From NCBI GenBank assembly GCA_963969595.1, contig OZ018417.1, forward strand, positions 1,490,501 to 1,554,500: a DNA stretch of 64,000 nt, in the 5' to 3' direction. The notes under the pieces were generated by a model. That model was not told the origin of the DNA. It saw nothing but the letters and a program-made list of their open reading frames with translations, and made no database searches. The stretch comes from Neckera pumila. Its lineage: Eukaryota > Streptophyta > Bryopsida > Hypnales > Neckeraceae. This document shows, one piece after another, positions 37,530-48,437 of this stretch. The first letter of the stretch is position 1. Each line of letters begins with the position of its first letter. A program made the position numbers and the translations under genes.

Positions 37530-37860
37530 TTTTGATGTTGGGCATCGGAGTGTTCATATGTTTGTAGGTCTTCTTCTGTGCCAGGTTCAATGTTCCTTAT
37601 GTGAAATCCCATTATTTCCTGACTTGAGCGTCAGAATTTTTGTGAGTGTGTGCAGGTCTCCTTTGTGTAGCTTAAGTGCTACTTGCTCTGTCAAAGTTTT
37701 ATTTCCATTATTTTTTGCCTTGGGCATTGGAGTGCTTGTTTGTGTCTGCAAGTCTTCTTTTGTATAGATTCAAATGCTAATTTTCCTTTGAAAGTTTTAA
37801 GTTAATTATATTTTGACTTGCGCAACAGAGTGTTTGTGTATGTGTGCAAGTCTTCTATGT
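37530..37860 (+). repeat. degenerate tandem array, four units of ~90-100 bp
   Basis: Units restart near 37540, 37627, 37722 and 37821 with G.GCATCGGAGTGTT-like starts followed by TGTGTGCAAGTCTTCT-like blocks. Non-coding. Confidence 0.65.
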
Positions 37861-38553
37861 CAGAGTCTTTGTAGGATATAGGTGTAGTTTAGCTCAATGT
37901 AGTTGGCTAATGTTTGTAGAAATGTGACTCTCATTTGTAATTGATTACACATCAAAGTGAATTGAAGTTATTTTGAAAAGTGGATTGAAATACAGCCTAA
38001 ACTGGACTTCTTGAAATTATGGTGTTGCCTACTTTGCTCTATTCTTTCAAATATTGTTGCCCGATCTTGCACCAGCCCCAATTCTTAGTCGCCAAATTGT
38101 GCACCAGTCTGAAATTCAAGTTGCTAATTATGTTTTTTTTGCTCCTTCTTCTGATGCCATATCTCTTCCGCTTCTTTTGTACGTGGAGCCAAATTCACTA
38201 CTAGAAAACTACGTCCAGAACAATAGAAAATCAACTGATTTCTATTGTTTTGTACACTGGAATGTCCATTTTCACTGATTTTTGAATTTTTTGTTAATGC
38301 AAACAAAACAGCTTCCAATTTTTTGTTGATTTGAATAGTGCAATGACCAAATCAACAACTTTTTGTCGAATTTTAATCTTTTTGGAATCTTTTTGGAATC
38401 TTTTTGGAATCTTTTGGAATCTTTCAAAATGTTTTTGACACCAAAATTTTGTGCCTTGGGCAATTCAAAGTTCAACACCAAAATTAGAATTTTAAGTATA
38501 ACGAATTTTATTTTTCTGACTTAACCATTCAAAAATTCAATGTTTTTTCAATT

Positions 38554-38900
38554 CAGCAGACTTTGGAGGCCATTTGGACATAGGAAAACAACTTTTTTCA
38601 AAAAACTTTCAACTAAGAAAATTTGTGAAATCAAACTAACTTTCACCTTCAAAAATCCGTTTGCAATTTGAAGTCTCCAATCAAAAGTTATGGACAGAAT
38701 TCAGAGAGGATGTTCGAAACATTTTTTTCGATATTTTCGAACATCCTCTCTGATTTTGGTCCATAACTTTTGATAGGAGACTTCAAATTGCAAACGGATT
38801 TTTGGAGGTGAAAGTTAGTTTGATTTCACAAATTTTCTTAGTTGAAAGTTTTTTGAAAAAAGTTGTTTTCCTATGTCCAAATGGCCTCCAAAGTCTGCTG
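38554..38900. repeat. long inverted repeat, two 166-bp arms, 15-nt loop
   Basis: Arm 38554-38719 is nearly an exact reverse complement of 38735-38900 (start CAGCAGACTTTGGAGGCC; loop side TCAGAGAGGATGTTCGAAA). Only a few mismatches are visible. A transcript would form a long double-stranded stem, a typical small-RNA source. It lies wholly inside the CACTA element. Confidence 0.9.
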
Positions 38901-38970
38901 ATTTTACAAAGAAAATAAAAACTAATGCAAAAACTCTATAATTAAATTTCTACTCATACATGATGCACTT

Positions 38971-39129
38971 GGTAACGGCCATGGTTCAATGGCTAAAAAC
39001 CTTGGACCTCAACCATGAGGTCCAAGGTTCGAAGCCCCATGGCTTCACCTGCCCGCGTGGCGGGCTGCCTAGGTGGCCTGCCACGTGTCAGGCTGCCCGG
39101 ATTTTTCGGGCAGCTTAAAAAATTAATTT

Positions 39130-39162
<33 letters not shown>
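38971..39162 (+). mobile_element. tRNA-derived SINE with A26 tail
   Basis: The A box TGGTTCAATGG (38982-38992) and B box GGTTCGAAGCC (39026-39036) both match the RNA polymerase III consensus and are 44 nt apart. A GC-rich body (to 39118) and a poly(A) run (39137-39162) follow. Imperfect flanking repeats (GCACTTGG before, CACTTTGG after) may be the target duplication. The insertion is inside the CACTA element and therefore younger than it. Confidence 0.82.
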
Positions 39163-39307
39163 CACTTTGGAAAAATGTCCGAAACAACAGAATTTGGACA
39201 ACAGATTTCAGTGTAATTTTGTCCAGTACAACGCGACCGAAACGACTGAATGGACAACGCTTTTCTGTTGAAAATCTGTTGTTGTGGACGTAGTTTTTCT
39301 AGTAGTG

Positions 39308-41531
39308 ATTTTGCATTACAAAAAATTGTGAGTGAGCCTAACCTTCACCACTTCCTTTTAAATTGAAGCCCACATCTAGATTCCCTTAAAAAGAAAAAGA
39401 AAACAATGCATTGGATACAACAACACCATTGGGTGCCTCTACCTTACCTTACAGGACTCTTATTTGAGCTTGCCTCACAACCAACTTCACTTTTATATAT
39501 GGTAGCCTGCTCAAAAAGCGTCCATGTAAGGAAACAAAGAGCTCTGCTGAGAGAAGAGTTGAGTGGCACATGATTTCCGTATTTTTTGGAGAAGGGGAAT
39601 GAATTGCGGACAAGCAGCCGTTTAAATCAGAATTTCTGGAGCTGAAATGAAATAATTACAATTTATTGAAGTTATTAGTGCATATATAAATACAAGTGCC
39701 CATAGCCTGTCGGAGTTATGAAGAGACAATTGACTCCTACTTGAGCCAACAATTCCCTGATGCCCATGAATGCACAGCTCAACAATGTTCTCCTCAATCT
39801 TGCAAGCGTCCACTTCAAATCAAGAATTCAGTGATGGCTATGTCAGTCATGTCCTCTTTACAGCATATTTATGTACAGCTCCTATAATAAAAACCGAATG
39901 TCAAGAACTGAATGCCTGTGAAAAGCCTATCTACTTGAAGTTTGTAATAAAACCAGTTTCTTTAAAAAACCGCCTGCAACAGATTGGCCTAGGCTCCTGG
40001 CCAACTGTTACTTTCAAAAAAACATTGCGGTGGGCCCACATTTATCTTCCCAGTTCCTGCGAGCCATTCAAAATTTTGGGCGCCTCCGCCAAAGCTGCCC
40101 TAAAGTCCAATTTGAATTCCCTCCCGCTCCATTCCAATCCATGCATCCATCGCCTCCGTAGTTCATGAGTTTTGGCTGCTCCTTTTATTTCTCCCCCTGG
40201 TGCTCCAGTCTTCTATCTTGCCCTGCAAGAACTGAATTGCCGTCCGTTTTACCCAGCTTTGATTGTCTTCGAGTGCCTCCAGTATGTGTCTTCGTCTCCA
40301 GTGTATTCTTCTCAATTTCACGTTCCTCTCTTCTGCTTGACAACAACAGAAAGAAACTGATTATCTGTGTATTTTCCAAGTTTTAGGTAACCTTGTAGTC
40401 ACCTGCTATGTGTGTGCAGGTGATGGCTGTCCCTGCTGTCGTAGCACAGAAAGTACAAAATCCTTCTCTAAGGCCTTAATGGACCCTAAAGTGACTCGTG
40501 TATCGTTCTGCAGAGATCTTGGTGTAATTCTACTAAGTGACCGGAATGCAGTGAATTGGTATCCCAAAACAAACCCCAAGTACTAATCTAGACTAGATCT
40601 AACTCTAGTAATCCGGAACCAAAAACTCCTTTCCCGATTATATATCCGGTCTAGAGTATGTAACTATATGTAATAAATTCAAGTTTAACCTCTGGACCAA
40701 GAGGGATCTGCAACTTTGGGCTTCAGGAAGGACGCTTAACTCCTACCCTCCGAGTTTTAACGTGTCAGAAGATCCACGATATAAACTTAAGAAGAAAACT
40801 TTGACAAGAACAACGAGAAAGAGACCGTCCTCACAACTAGATCGGATGGGCTACGCAAGCTAGCAGGTCACGCAAGAAAGTCTGGATTCTCCTAACAATT
40901 ACTACAATGACAGACTACAGGACAATCCACGGCCTAGGTAGAGAAGGGGCGTCAGAAAAAAATGGGAGAGCTATAATATTTCTTGACAAAAGCAGCTTCT
41001 TAACAAAAGCTAGCTCTAATCCTCGCAAAGAAATCCTATTGTATCTTGTCTAACACGCAATCTCTCTAGGGACCGGATACTTCCTGTATCCGGGTTTCAC
41101 TTCCTCCTTACCCAAATCTGCATGATCTCACTGCTCTCACGATAACACGGACAAGTGCTAAAAGATACAGCTCACAATTGTAAATTGGAAAAAACTCCAA
41201 CGGCATTTGCTAGAAAATTGGGAATACAAAAAATGGAAAATGCTATCCAGATTAAACCTAAAATCCGTCTTTAAATACTAAACTACACCTCAAACTCAAA
41301 AAGTGCATAAGGCTAAATACAGCTAATGGAATGACACGTTTCATTCCTAACTTCATGTCTAATTTAGATAACTTAAGCTACAGTCAAAAAGCTCCCACTA
41401 AAAGTGGATCTTAGATCCTAAAAATCCGGAATCAACTTGAGTCCTAACTCCTTCTAAACTAAAAAATATACCTGCACATCTACTTGTCAAAATTAGGCAT
41501 GCAGCCCTACAATCACTGTCAGAACCTTCAC
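39308..41531. other. intergenic, no firm gene
   Basis: 40060-40400 is CT-rich and resembles a plant promoter or leader, but no credible coding exon follows. 40440-41520 is probably the non-coding part of the element whose coding region lies at 41532-43676 on the minus strand. Confidence 0.4.
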
Positions 41532-43676
41532 CTACTTCCTACTCTTCTTCACTGGAGAAAACCCCGCCTTAGTTGATCCCTTCCGGGTCAAGGGCTTCTT
41601 TCCGGTCTGCGGCCTGGCAGTTTGTTTGGACCGGACTTTTGCCTTCTCTCTGGCCGCCTTCGCTTTTGTCGCTCGGGTTTCTGTCAAGGCCTGATCGGGA
41701 TCCGAATAAGGTTCAGAATCCTGGTCGGAACCGGATTCATCTTCATCATAGTCGTAATCCTCTTCTTCTTCCTCCTCCTCCTGAACCTTGGTGGATTTCC
41801 TCTTGGCCGACTGTGGTTCAGAAGCCTTTCTCTTCTGCGGGACTGGAGCAGGCTTTACTACCTTGCTCTGAGGTGTCGCATCTCCTCCAACCGGTTTCCT
41901 GATTAGGCCCTTACTCGGTGAGCTGGATGAAGTGCCGCGATCGGCTCCAGTCTTTGTCTTCACCACGAACTGCATCAGGGCCATCATCTTCCCTGCATCT
42001 TCAAACTGCACCTTCTTTCCGGGAGTCTTGGGAGAAGACTTAGAGGGTGAGAGGGCACTGATCTACTTCACCTTGGCACTCTCCCCTGGAATGGACCCTC
42101 CTGGTCTGGTTGCCGGTTTCGGTCCCTATGCCTTTGCTGGATTCGGTCTCGTCACCTTCGTGATCTTCAACTCGTCATTCTCCGGATCCGAGTCAATGAC
42201 TTTGGTGATCTCCACCTCAGTTTTTTGCACCTGACTTTTCTTGGCTTCTTGGTGCTTCTCCAGTACATGTAGGTCTAGTTGCTCGTGAAAAGTCTCATCT
42301 TTACCCTTGTCCTCTGCTGTTGGCTGCTAAATTAGTTTGTGATCCGGTTCCGGTCTTGGTGCAGGATCACTCTGAGGGTTTACCTCGCGCATCACTTCTT
42401 GCAGCTGCTCCAGTGTGGACTCCATCTTCTTGTGATAAGTCACCATAGTCAGTATAAGCTTCTGATGCAGCTTTCGTCCTTCCACCATTATTTGTTGGTC
42501 AAACAAGTTAGCCTTGTTGACAACTTCACCCGGATGGGTGATGAATTCCCAGATTCGGGAGATGGTGTCTCGCGTCTGCGTGGAGAACGTTTTCTCCTTC
42601 TCCACCTCTTCTGTTTTCTGGCGCAACTCCTGTTTAATAGTGGCCACTTGACCGGAAAGCTTTGCCAATGTTTTCTTGTTTTCATTCTTCTCCTTCTCTC
42701 GGGTAAGCCGTATTACCCGGGTTAAGGTTTGAGCTGGGTGGACGGCGCCCACTTTGGTGCAGATGGTCTGCATCACCCCTCGCTCCTTCTCGTACCGGTT
42801 CCTGAAGTCGTTCAATTCTCGGGTGATTCTCTCTAGCGGCTCGTCTCTCCAGACCGGATCGGTATCCTTGGTCTGCTCTTCCTTTGCCTAACCCTTTCCT
42901 CTTGTTTCCTCACCCTTATCATCATCATCTTCAGACTCGCTCTGCTCATCCTCATCGTCTCCCTCATCTGAGGGTTTTTCCTCATTTCCGGTCTTAGGAT
43001 CTAAGTCCGGAACTTCAAACTCTATCAGGGTAGCAGCGGCCTCATACTCTACCTCTTCATCTTTTGTCATCACCCCCTCAGAATGATACAGATGAAACAT
43101 GAACGGACAGATGGCGGAAGGCTTGGCCTTCCCATCATTATTCACCATTTTCAGTACTTGGTCCTGGATGACCACTCCCCAATCTACTTTCCGGTCTCCA
43201 GACAATGCGCCAAATATTGTGTTGGCCAATGTCTGAGAAACTCGGCTTGGCCTTTCCGGGTTGAGAATGACTAAGACATATTGTAACAACCGCTTCTCTC
43301 TCTGATTGATACAATCGGTGACTGAGAACCCGTCTTTCTTACTAATTGGGTTTCGGAACTTACCCACCGTATATTGGTGTTTCCGGGATGCACTTCCTTC
43401 GCCTTCTTGGTCGAATAGATAGACCGTCCTCCACATGTCTGCCGTCCATTGCTTGGGCTTTGCACGAATTGTGGTCGCGGCGCGAGTTGACGCTCCAGGC
43501 CTCAATTCCGCCACTACTGCTTCGCTTCTGAAGTCCCACGGTCGGATTAGGAATCTAGCGCACCCCATCTGTCCCAGGTCTTTCTTCAGCTCCGCCAGCT
43601 CCAGCTCCTCCTTGGGCAATCGTGGCGTCACATACCGGAGCAAGATGGTGGCTCCCCTGCTCTGACTTGCAGCCAT
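41532..43676 (-). pseudogene. Gag-like / plant transposon protein, one frame with four TAG
   Basis: From ATG 43676 a single minus-strand frame of 714 codons runs to TAG 41532, interrupted only by TAG at 42888-42890, 42327-42329, 42126-42128 and 42063-42065, with no frameshift. The N-terminal ~200 residues are globular (RYVTPRLPKEELELAELKK; RPWDFRSEAVV; WTADMWRTVYLF; VDWGVVIQDQVLKMV; SAICPFMFHLYHSEGV) and resemble the putative plant transposon protein/Gag-like families in layout. A Glu/Asp-rich linker, a coiled-coil segment (EKEKNENKKTLAKLSGQVAT...) and a Lys/Ser-rich acidic-basic tail (KVQEEEEEEEDYDYDEDES) follow. No zinc knuckle, protease or reverse transcriptase is seen. Each TAG fits a former CAG (Gln) codon. 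Family assignment is tentative. Confidence 0.55.
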
Positions 43677-44313
43677 CTCTCCTTCCGTTAAGATGCGGCC
43701 GGTCTATTCTCGGAAATCGGAAAAAGAGTGGTCCTCATGACTCTCTCTCTCTCCCTTTCAGCTGTGCAAGCACTAACGCTAAGCTGGGATGCTAGTAGAC
43801 CTCTCTATTGCGCTTAATGTTCCTCAAGCACTCTCTTCCGTAGTCTGTCAACTCAAAACCCAATATTGATGCACAGACCAGAAACCAGTAATGGTGCATG
43901 TTGCTACAACTTTCAGTCAGGGCAGGAAAATGTAAATGATCAGTCTCTGGACGGATGGGGTTTAAGAGAGCCAATCCCAGCTGCTCCTAATGATTCCCCT
44001 AATCCAGGCTTTGCCCGTTAAACCCGCCCGTTTAGGATTTCCGTTCACTAATGATTAGAACGTTCCCGTAGTTCCCTAGGGTTAAATAAGTCACCGTTGG
44101 AAGCCGGTTCCTGTTACCCCTTTCCTGATCCGGTCTAGACGAATTCGAACTCAAGTTCCTTGTTTCCGGTACATTCGGTTAGCCTTTACATCAATTCCTG
44201 ATCAGTCCACTTCTGGTTTTCGGTTCTAAACATTAGACGGTCTATAACTATCTTAAAATCGAAAAAATTTACTGCTAAGAAGAATATTATTCCTTCATTT
44301 ATATTTTAAATTA

Positions 44314-44511
44314 GTAAAAGTGGATTTTCAGGTTCCGACACTTGCGGAGCAATTTCACCATTGTTGCTGCCTGCTCGTTCGGCCTTCCTCGCAGGTATTG
44401 TGCGCCGCTTAAACCTTCCATGATTATTGCAGACACCTTGCACACCAACACGTCCGTCCCCATCACTGCTGCGGGGTATAGAAACTGAGACCTCCTAGAG
44501 TACCTTACCAT
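44314..44511 (-). CDS. unrecognised short frame, possible remnant
   Basis: Reads MVRYSRRSQFLYPAAV, MGTDVLVCKVSAII, then LRGRPNEQAATMVKLLRKC. Similarity-like structure ends where a TGTCGGAACC sequence begins (minus strand, 44340), so the frame may be cut by the end of the Gag-like element. Overlaps the terminal stop of the pogo pseudogene in another frame. Confidence 0.25.
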
Positions 44512-46559
44512 CCTCTAGATGCAAGCATGGTATACGCTGGTAGAGGGTAGTGGAAAATTTGAGCGCTGTACATTTGATGGGCGTTGCAAATAGTGATCCG
44601 TTGAGGGTGAACCTCATGTAGAGGTGGTAATGAATTAGTGTCTTCCCCCCATTTCTTTGCTGCTCTCTTTTTCATGGCAAGTTTTTGGTTGTCTCTGCAC
44701 ACTTGTGGGGCACTGCCGCAATAAAGAGCCCTGTAACTAATGAGTGGAGCATTAGCTTTAATAGTGTCATGCAGTTTCTGACCCAAAGTTCTCACGTTCT
44801 TAGAGCTCTAGAGTTCCTTGTGTTTTTGGTTTGCTCTCTTCAGCTTTGCTTTAGCGAGCTTCTCTTTGAGCTTGTCCTTCTTCTACTGGACTCTCAAGTG
44901 CTTCATTGCCTCCTTCTCTAACTGCCACCTGTCCCTCTCCTGGGCAGCCTCATTTCTACTGGAAGCCAAAGCTTCTAGCTCTTGAACATGTTGCTCCTGG
45001 GTCAGAAGAATAGATTTTTGATAATCGATCTTAGCTTCCATGCGGGGTCTGGAAATGGGTGGTAATGGTATTCATGGCAGCTAGAGGAACTGACTGAATT
45101 GTTTCCCCACTTCTTGGTCATTTTGAACACCTTCATGGTTGTCATCAGTTGGTAGAGCATCTTCACTGCCTTCTGGAACCTCTGCATTGTCGTTATCTCC
45201 ATCTAATTGGACATAGTAGTGTGTACAAATTGGTAAGCCGCTCTGTATTTCATCCACAATCTCCTGCAGCTCCCATTGTTGCAATTCATCTTCTTCTTGG
45301 ACTGCACTGGAGCTGCGTGGATCCTCTCCTTGGTTTGGTCCTCCATTTCCTCCGTCATAGAAATTGTTGGGTCCCATTTTTCCATCCATTGCGTTAGCAT
45401 TCAATGGGTAGATGCCATTAGTAAGAAATCCTTTAGTAATATTGTGAGCTGACAAGGCCCGCTTCAGAGCATTGGAAAACCACTGAGCTAGATCCTCTTT
45501 CCTTGGAGGCTGTCCATTGTTGCTCAAGCTCCATATATCTTTGTAGGCTTGAAATGCCATTTTAAATGATTTGAAGCAAGTGACATCAAGGGGTTGCAGG
45601 GCGTGTGATGTGTGGGAAGGGAGAGTGAGCATGTCCAAACCTGTGGTCATAGCTAGTTTAATGACCTCCATGGTCACATGTGATCCATGGCCATCTAAAA
45701 TTAGCAAATGCCTATTGGTAGCTGAAATGCCATACATCCTTATCAATGTGAATAAAAAGTGAATCATCCACTCCTTGAATATTTCGTTTGTCATCCACCC
45801 CTTGGCTTGCATTGCCAAGACTGCATCTTTCTCTCCAGTTTTTTTTAAGAAATTTTTGCTCTTCTCCTTTCCCTTGAAAATGTAGAAATTAGAGATGCTT
45901 TCACCCTTAGCATTGATGCAGGACAGTATTGAAAGCCATTCCCTATGATCTGGAGTCACTTGTTGCACGTTTTTGCATCCTTTCCTAGCTATGACTTACC
46001 CTCCTCCATCTCTACCAGCTTGTGCCCCACTCTCATCATAGTTCTAGATTTGATGAGCTTCATAGTTGTACTTGTTGTACAAGGTCTGCAGATTCTCATA
46101 GAAAGAGGAAACTACTTGTGGACACAGATTTTTGGCCCTACTCTGTTGAAGGGCTTGGGGTTTTCTAAGAGATAACTCTAGATGTCTTCTTCTGAAGGAT
46201 CTCACCCAACCTTGGCCTGGCATTCCGTCCCCAAAAGGAGTAACTTTGCCCTGCGTGAGTATGCCAACTTTCTCTTGTACTTGTCCCATTGTGAGAGGGA
46301 AACCAAGATCTTGCATTTTCATGAGGTACTGTGCAAGCTTGTGTTCCTCTACTATTGTGAGTTCTTCCTTCCTACCCCTCCATTTGTATAAAATTGTGCC
46401 GTAGACGTGTCCTCTCAGAGTAGAGGATGGTATTCAGTATTCCCTGGCTGCAGTCCGAACTGGAACCCCGTCATCAACATCAACAAGGGCCCTCTTCAAA
46501 TGCTCAGTTGTCTAATTTCCATTGCTCTGAACTCTGTGTTTCGGATGTGTTTCTGGCAT
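44505..46559 (-). pseudogene. pogo-like (Tc1/mariner, DDE_1) transposase pseudogene
   Basis: One minus-strand frame from ATG 46559 (MPETHPKHRVQ) to TAA 44505. Order: psq/HTH (LKRALVDVDDGVPVRTAARE, IPSSTLRGHVYG), CENPB-type HTH (EELTIVEEHKLAQYLMKMQD; GWVRSFRRRH), then DDE_1 catalytic core with acids in YDESG, LILDGHGSH and HALQPLDVTCFKSFK. An acidic linker and a C-terminal coiled coil (QEQHVQELEALASSRNEAAQ; KKDKLKEKLAKAKLKRA) follow. In-frame stops: TAG 46512, TGA 46434, TAG 46044, TAA 45996, TAG 45081, TGA 45072, TAG 44883, TAG 44808 (low coordinate of each). No frameshift is needed across 685 codons, so decay was by base substitution. Terminal inverted repeats were not found. Confidence 0.8.
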
Positions 46560-46973
46560 GTTTGGTTGTCCATGAAAAGAAGCTCCTTGTAGGGACGTAC
46601 TTGCTTTGTTTGTTGTTGGTGCTGATCTTCCACTGACGTCGGAAGGCTTGACCTACTTCCGGCCACAAAATTCTGCTGCAGCATCGAAGTCAAGTGCTCA
46701 GGCTGTGGGGCAGGGCATACGTTGGCAAAGGCGCTTGGAAGTTTCCTCACATGTGCCGGCCGCTTGCCTAGTCGCTTGCTGTTGTCTAGATCTGGCGGTC
46801 CATTCGATGCCGCATCCCCTCTTACTTCCATGGTCCCTCCGCATTCTAGCCAATCGGGTTGGCCCGCCTCTTTGTCATGGTGTAGTTCAAGAGCTGTCGT
46901 CATCATCGTCCTGCTGGAGTGAAGCAGCCTTCTTTTTTCACGCTCCCCACCTCTCGCGGGTCTTCCTCACTGT

Positions 46974-47183
46974 CTAGGACTGTCGCAAAAGCTCCCGTGG
47001 CCCGCAAGTCCTCCGCAGCTTCCAGTGCCTCCTGCCTCCTTGCCCAGTCAAAGAGGAATCTGGTTTCCTCATTCCTGTCATCGTCGTCATCGTCGCAAAA
47101 GTCCTCATAGCTATTCTTCCAATTGCGAGGGCGTCCGAACTCTCAGACTCGCTTCTCTCATCGGAATTACTGTCTGTACTCAT
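46974..47183 (-). CDS. acidic Ser-rich short frame, unrecognised
   Basis: Begins MSTDSNSDERSESESSD at ATG 47183 and lies upstream of the pogo pseudogene on the same strand. It could be a former N-terminal exon of that or another transposon protein. The frame is lost toward 46974. Confidence 0.25.
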   Translation of the reverse strand: MSTDSNSDERSESESSDALAIGRIAMRTFATMTTMTGMRKPDSSLTGQGGRRHWKLRRTCGPRELLRQS

Positions 47184-47557
47184 AGCTGTTGTTTTCTTCT
47201 AGCTCGCACTCAGAATTTCACAACGGCACTTGTCAAAGCTCTCATGTAAAACTTCAACGAGTGCTCTAAAACATTGGAATTCCTTTGAAAAGATCTCCAG
47301 CTAATCCGGCATTCAACTTGAACAACGCTGTTTAAAAGCCATCCAAGTGCTCTCCTTCACATGGTCTTGGCAACGGTTTTTCCATGAGACTACATTTTTA
47401 CATTTAACTTTAATAGACTCAATGCTATTCACGTCATTGTTTTGAAGAGTTCCTAAAACTAGCAGCCACTTTCTTTAAAATAATACACTTACCATTGCTA
47501 AGAACTGTATAGTTGTTTTTCCATTCAATGGAGATGGCTCTCAATTGACAATGCACT

Positions 47558-47766
47558 ACACTATTGATGGTAAATAGTGTTACCTACACTAATTGTTTTC
47601 AAAATGTTACTCTTTGTGAATATTTTTACCAAGAGCATAGGTATTGATATGCTCCAAAGTTGCGGTTTTCAATGAATGTGGTTGGTAAAAATACTCATCA
47701 AGACTAATGATTTATGGCATTTTGAAAACAAGTAGTGTGGGTAACACTAAATACCATCATTAGTGT
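47558..47766. mobile_element. MITE with ~50-bp TIRs, 209 bp, TSD ACT
   Basis: Left ACACTATTGATGGTAAATAG and right complement ACACTAATGATGGTATTTAG continue as inverted repeats through GTTTTCAAAATG. ACT flanks both sides (47555-47557 and 47767-47769). The ACACTA start and 3-bp duplication suggest a CACTA- or Harbinger-related MITE. The neighbouring 47184-47554 and 47770-48320 hold nothing I recognise. Confidence 0.7.
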
Positions 47767-48437
47767 ACTTCCAGATTCCATTCAAAATTATGTCCACATA
47801 AATGTGCACCCTGTACAGTGCCAGATAATATTATTTTACTATGGCATCATGAATGACACACATCTGACGACAGACCAGTCGCAACGTGAGGCCCAAGCAC
47901 TTCTTGAAGTACCTAAAACCATGCACGCCCAAGTGCAATTACACGGGGCTTACAATTTGCACTAATTCAGAACTTGCTTGTACTGTTTTTGGGCCTCTTC
48001 TAGGTGCGGTTCCAAGAACACGGGCGGATTTCGAGCAGGCTATCATACTCCGAGCTGACATGCCATCTCACCTCTTTATCTTGATGACAGGGCTCGTTCA
48101 ATTCCATCAATGCTGAAATCAAGACAAATCTACAAAAAAACTACAAAAATTAAGAACATTCGCGATTTCCCCGCTCTGTGGTTTGGTACAGTACTGTATC
48201 ACGAACGCGAAACCTGATGACGACGGACGATTGCCAATTAAATGTCAGAGAACAATTTCTCATGTGCTGTGCGATCCCAACGAAAGATTCTCGCCAGAAG
48301 AATCATTCCCTTGCTCTTTCATGTTCGAATTTCATTCATTCTTTCATTTGCAAGAGCTTGCGGTTCTTCTTCTGCACCCCCAAACCCATCACCGGAGTTT
48401 CTTTAAGTTACTTCTTTCTTGTACTGCTTCGTCCGTC

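Larger units (their letters stand above)
38196..39307. mobile_element. non-autonomous CACTA (CMC) transposon, 1112 bp, TSD ATT
   Basis: Left terminus CACTACTAGAAAACTACGTC and right terminus GGACGTAGTTTTTCTAGTAGTG are inverted repeats starting with canonical CACTA. ATT directly flanks both ends (38193-38195 and 39308-39310). Subterminal sequence carries further inverted blocks (ACAATAGA...; ...CTGTTGTTGTGGACG). No transposase. The interior holds a long inverted repeat (38554-38900) and a SINE (38971-39162), so the element is a composite. Confidence 0.88.

Noticed and set aside
41516..44340. LTR pair suggested by TGTCAGAACC (plus) and TGTCGGAACC (minus)
   Set aside because: The two are inverted rather than direct, and sequence inside them does not align as LTRs. 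No target duplication was found.
41532..46559. TAG reassigned to glutamine
   Set aside because: FAHD1 ends at its natural C-terminus with TAG, and other pseudogenes here also carry TGA and TAA, so decay of CAG codons is simpler.
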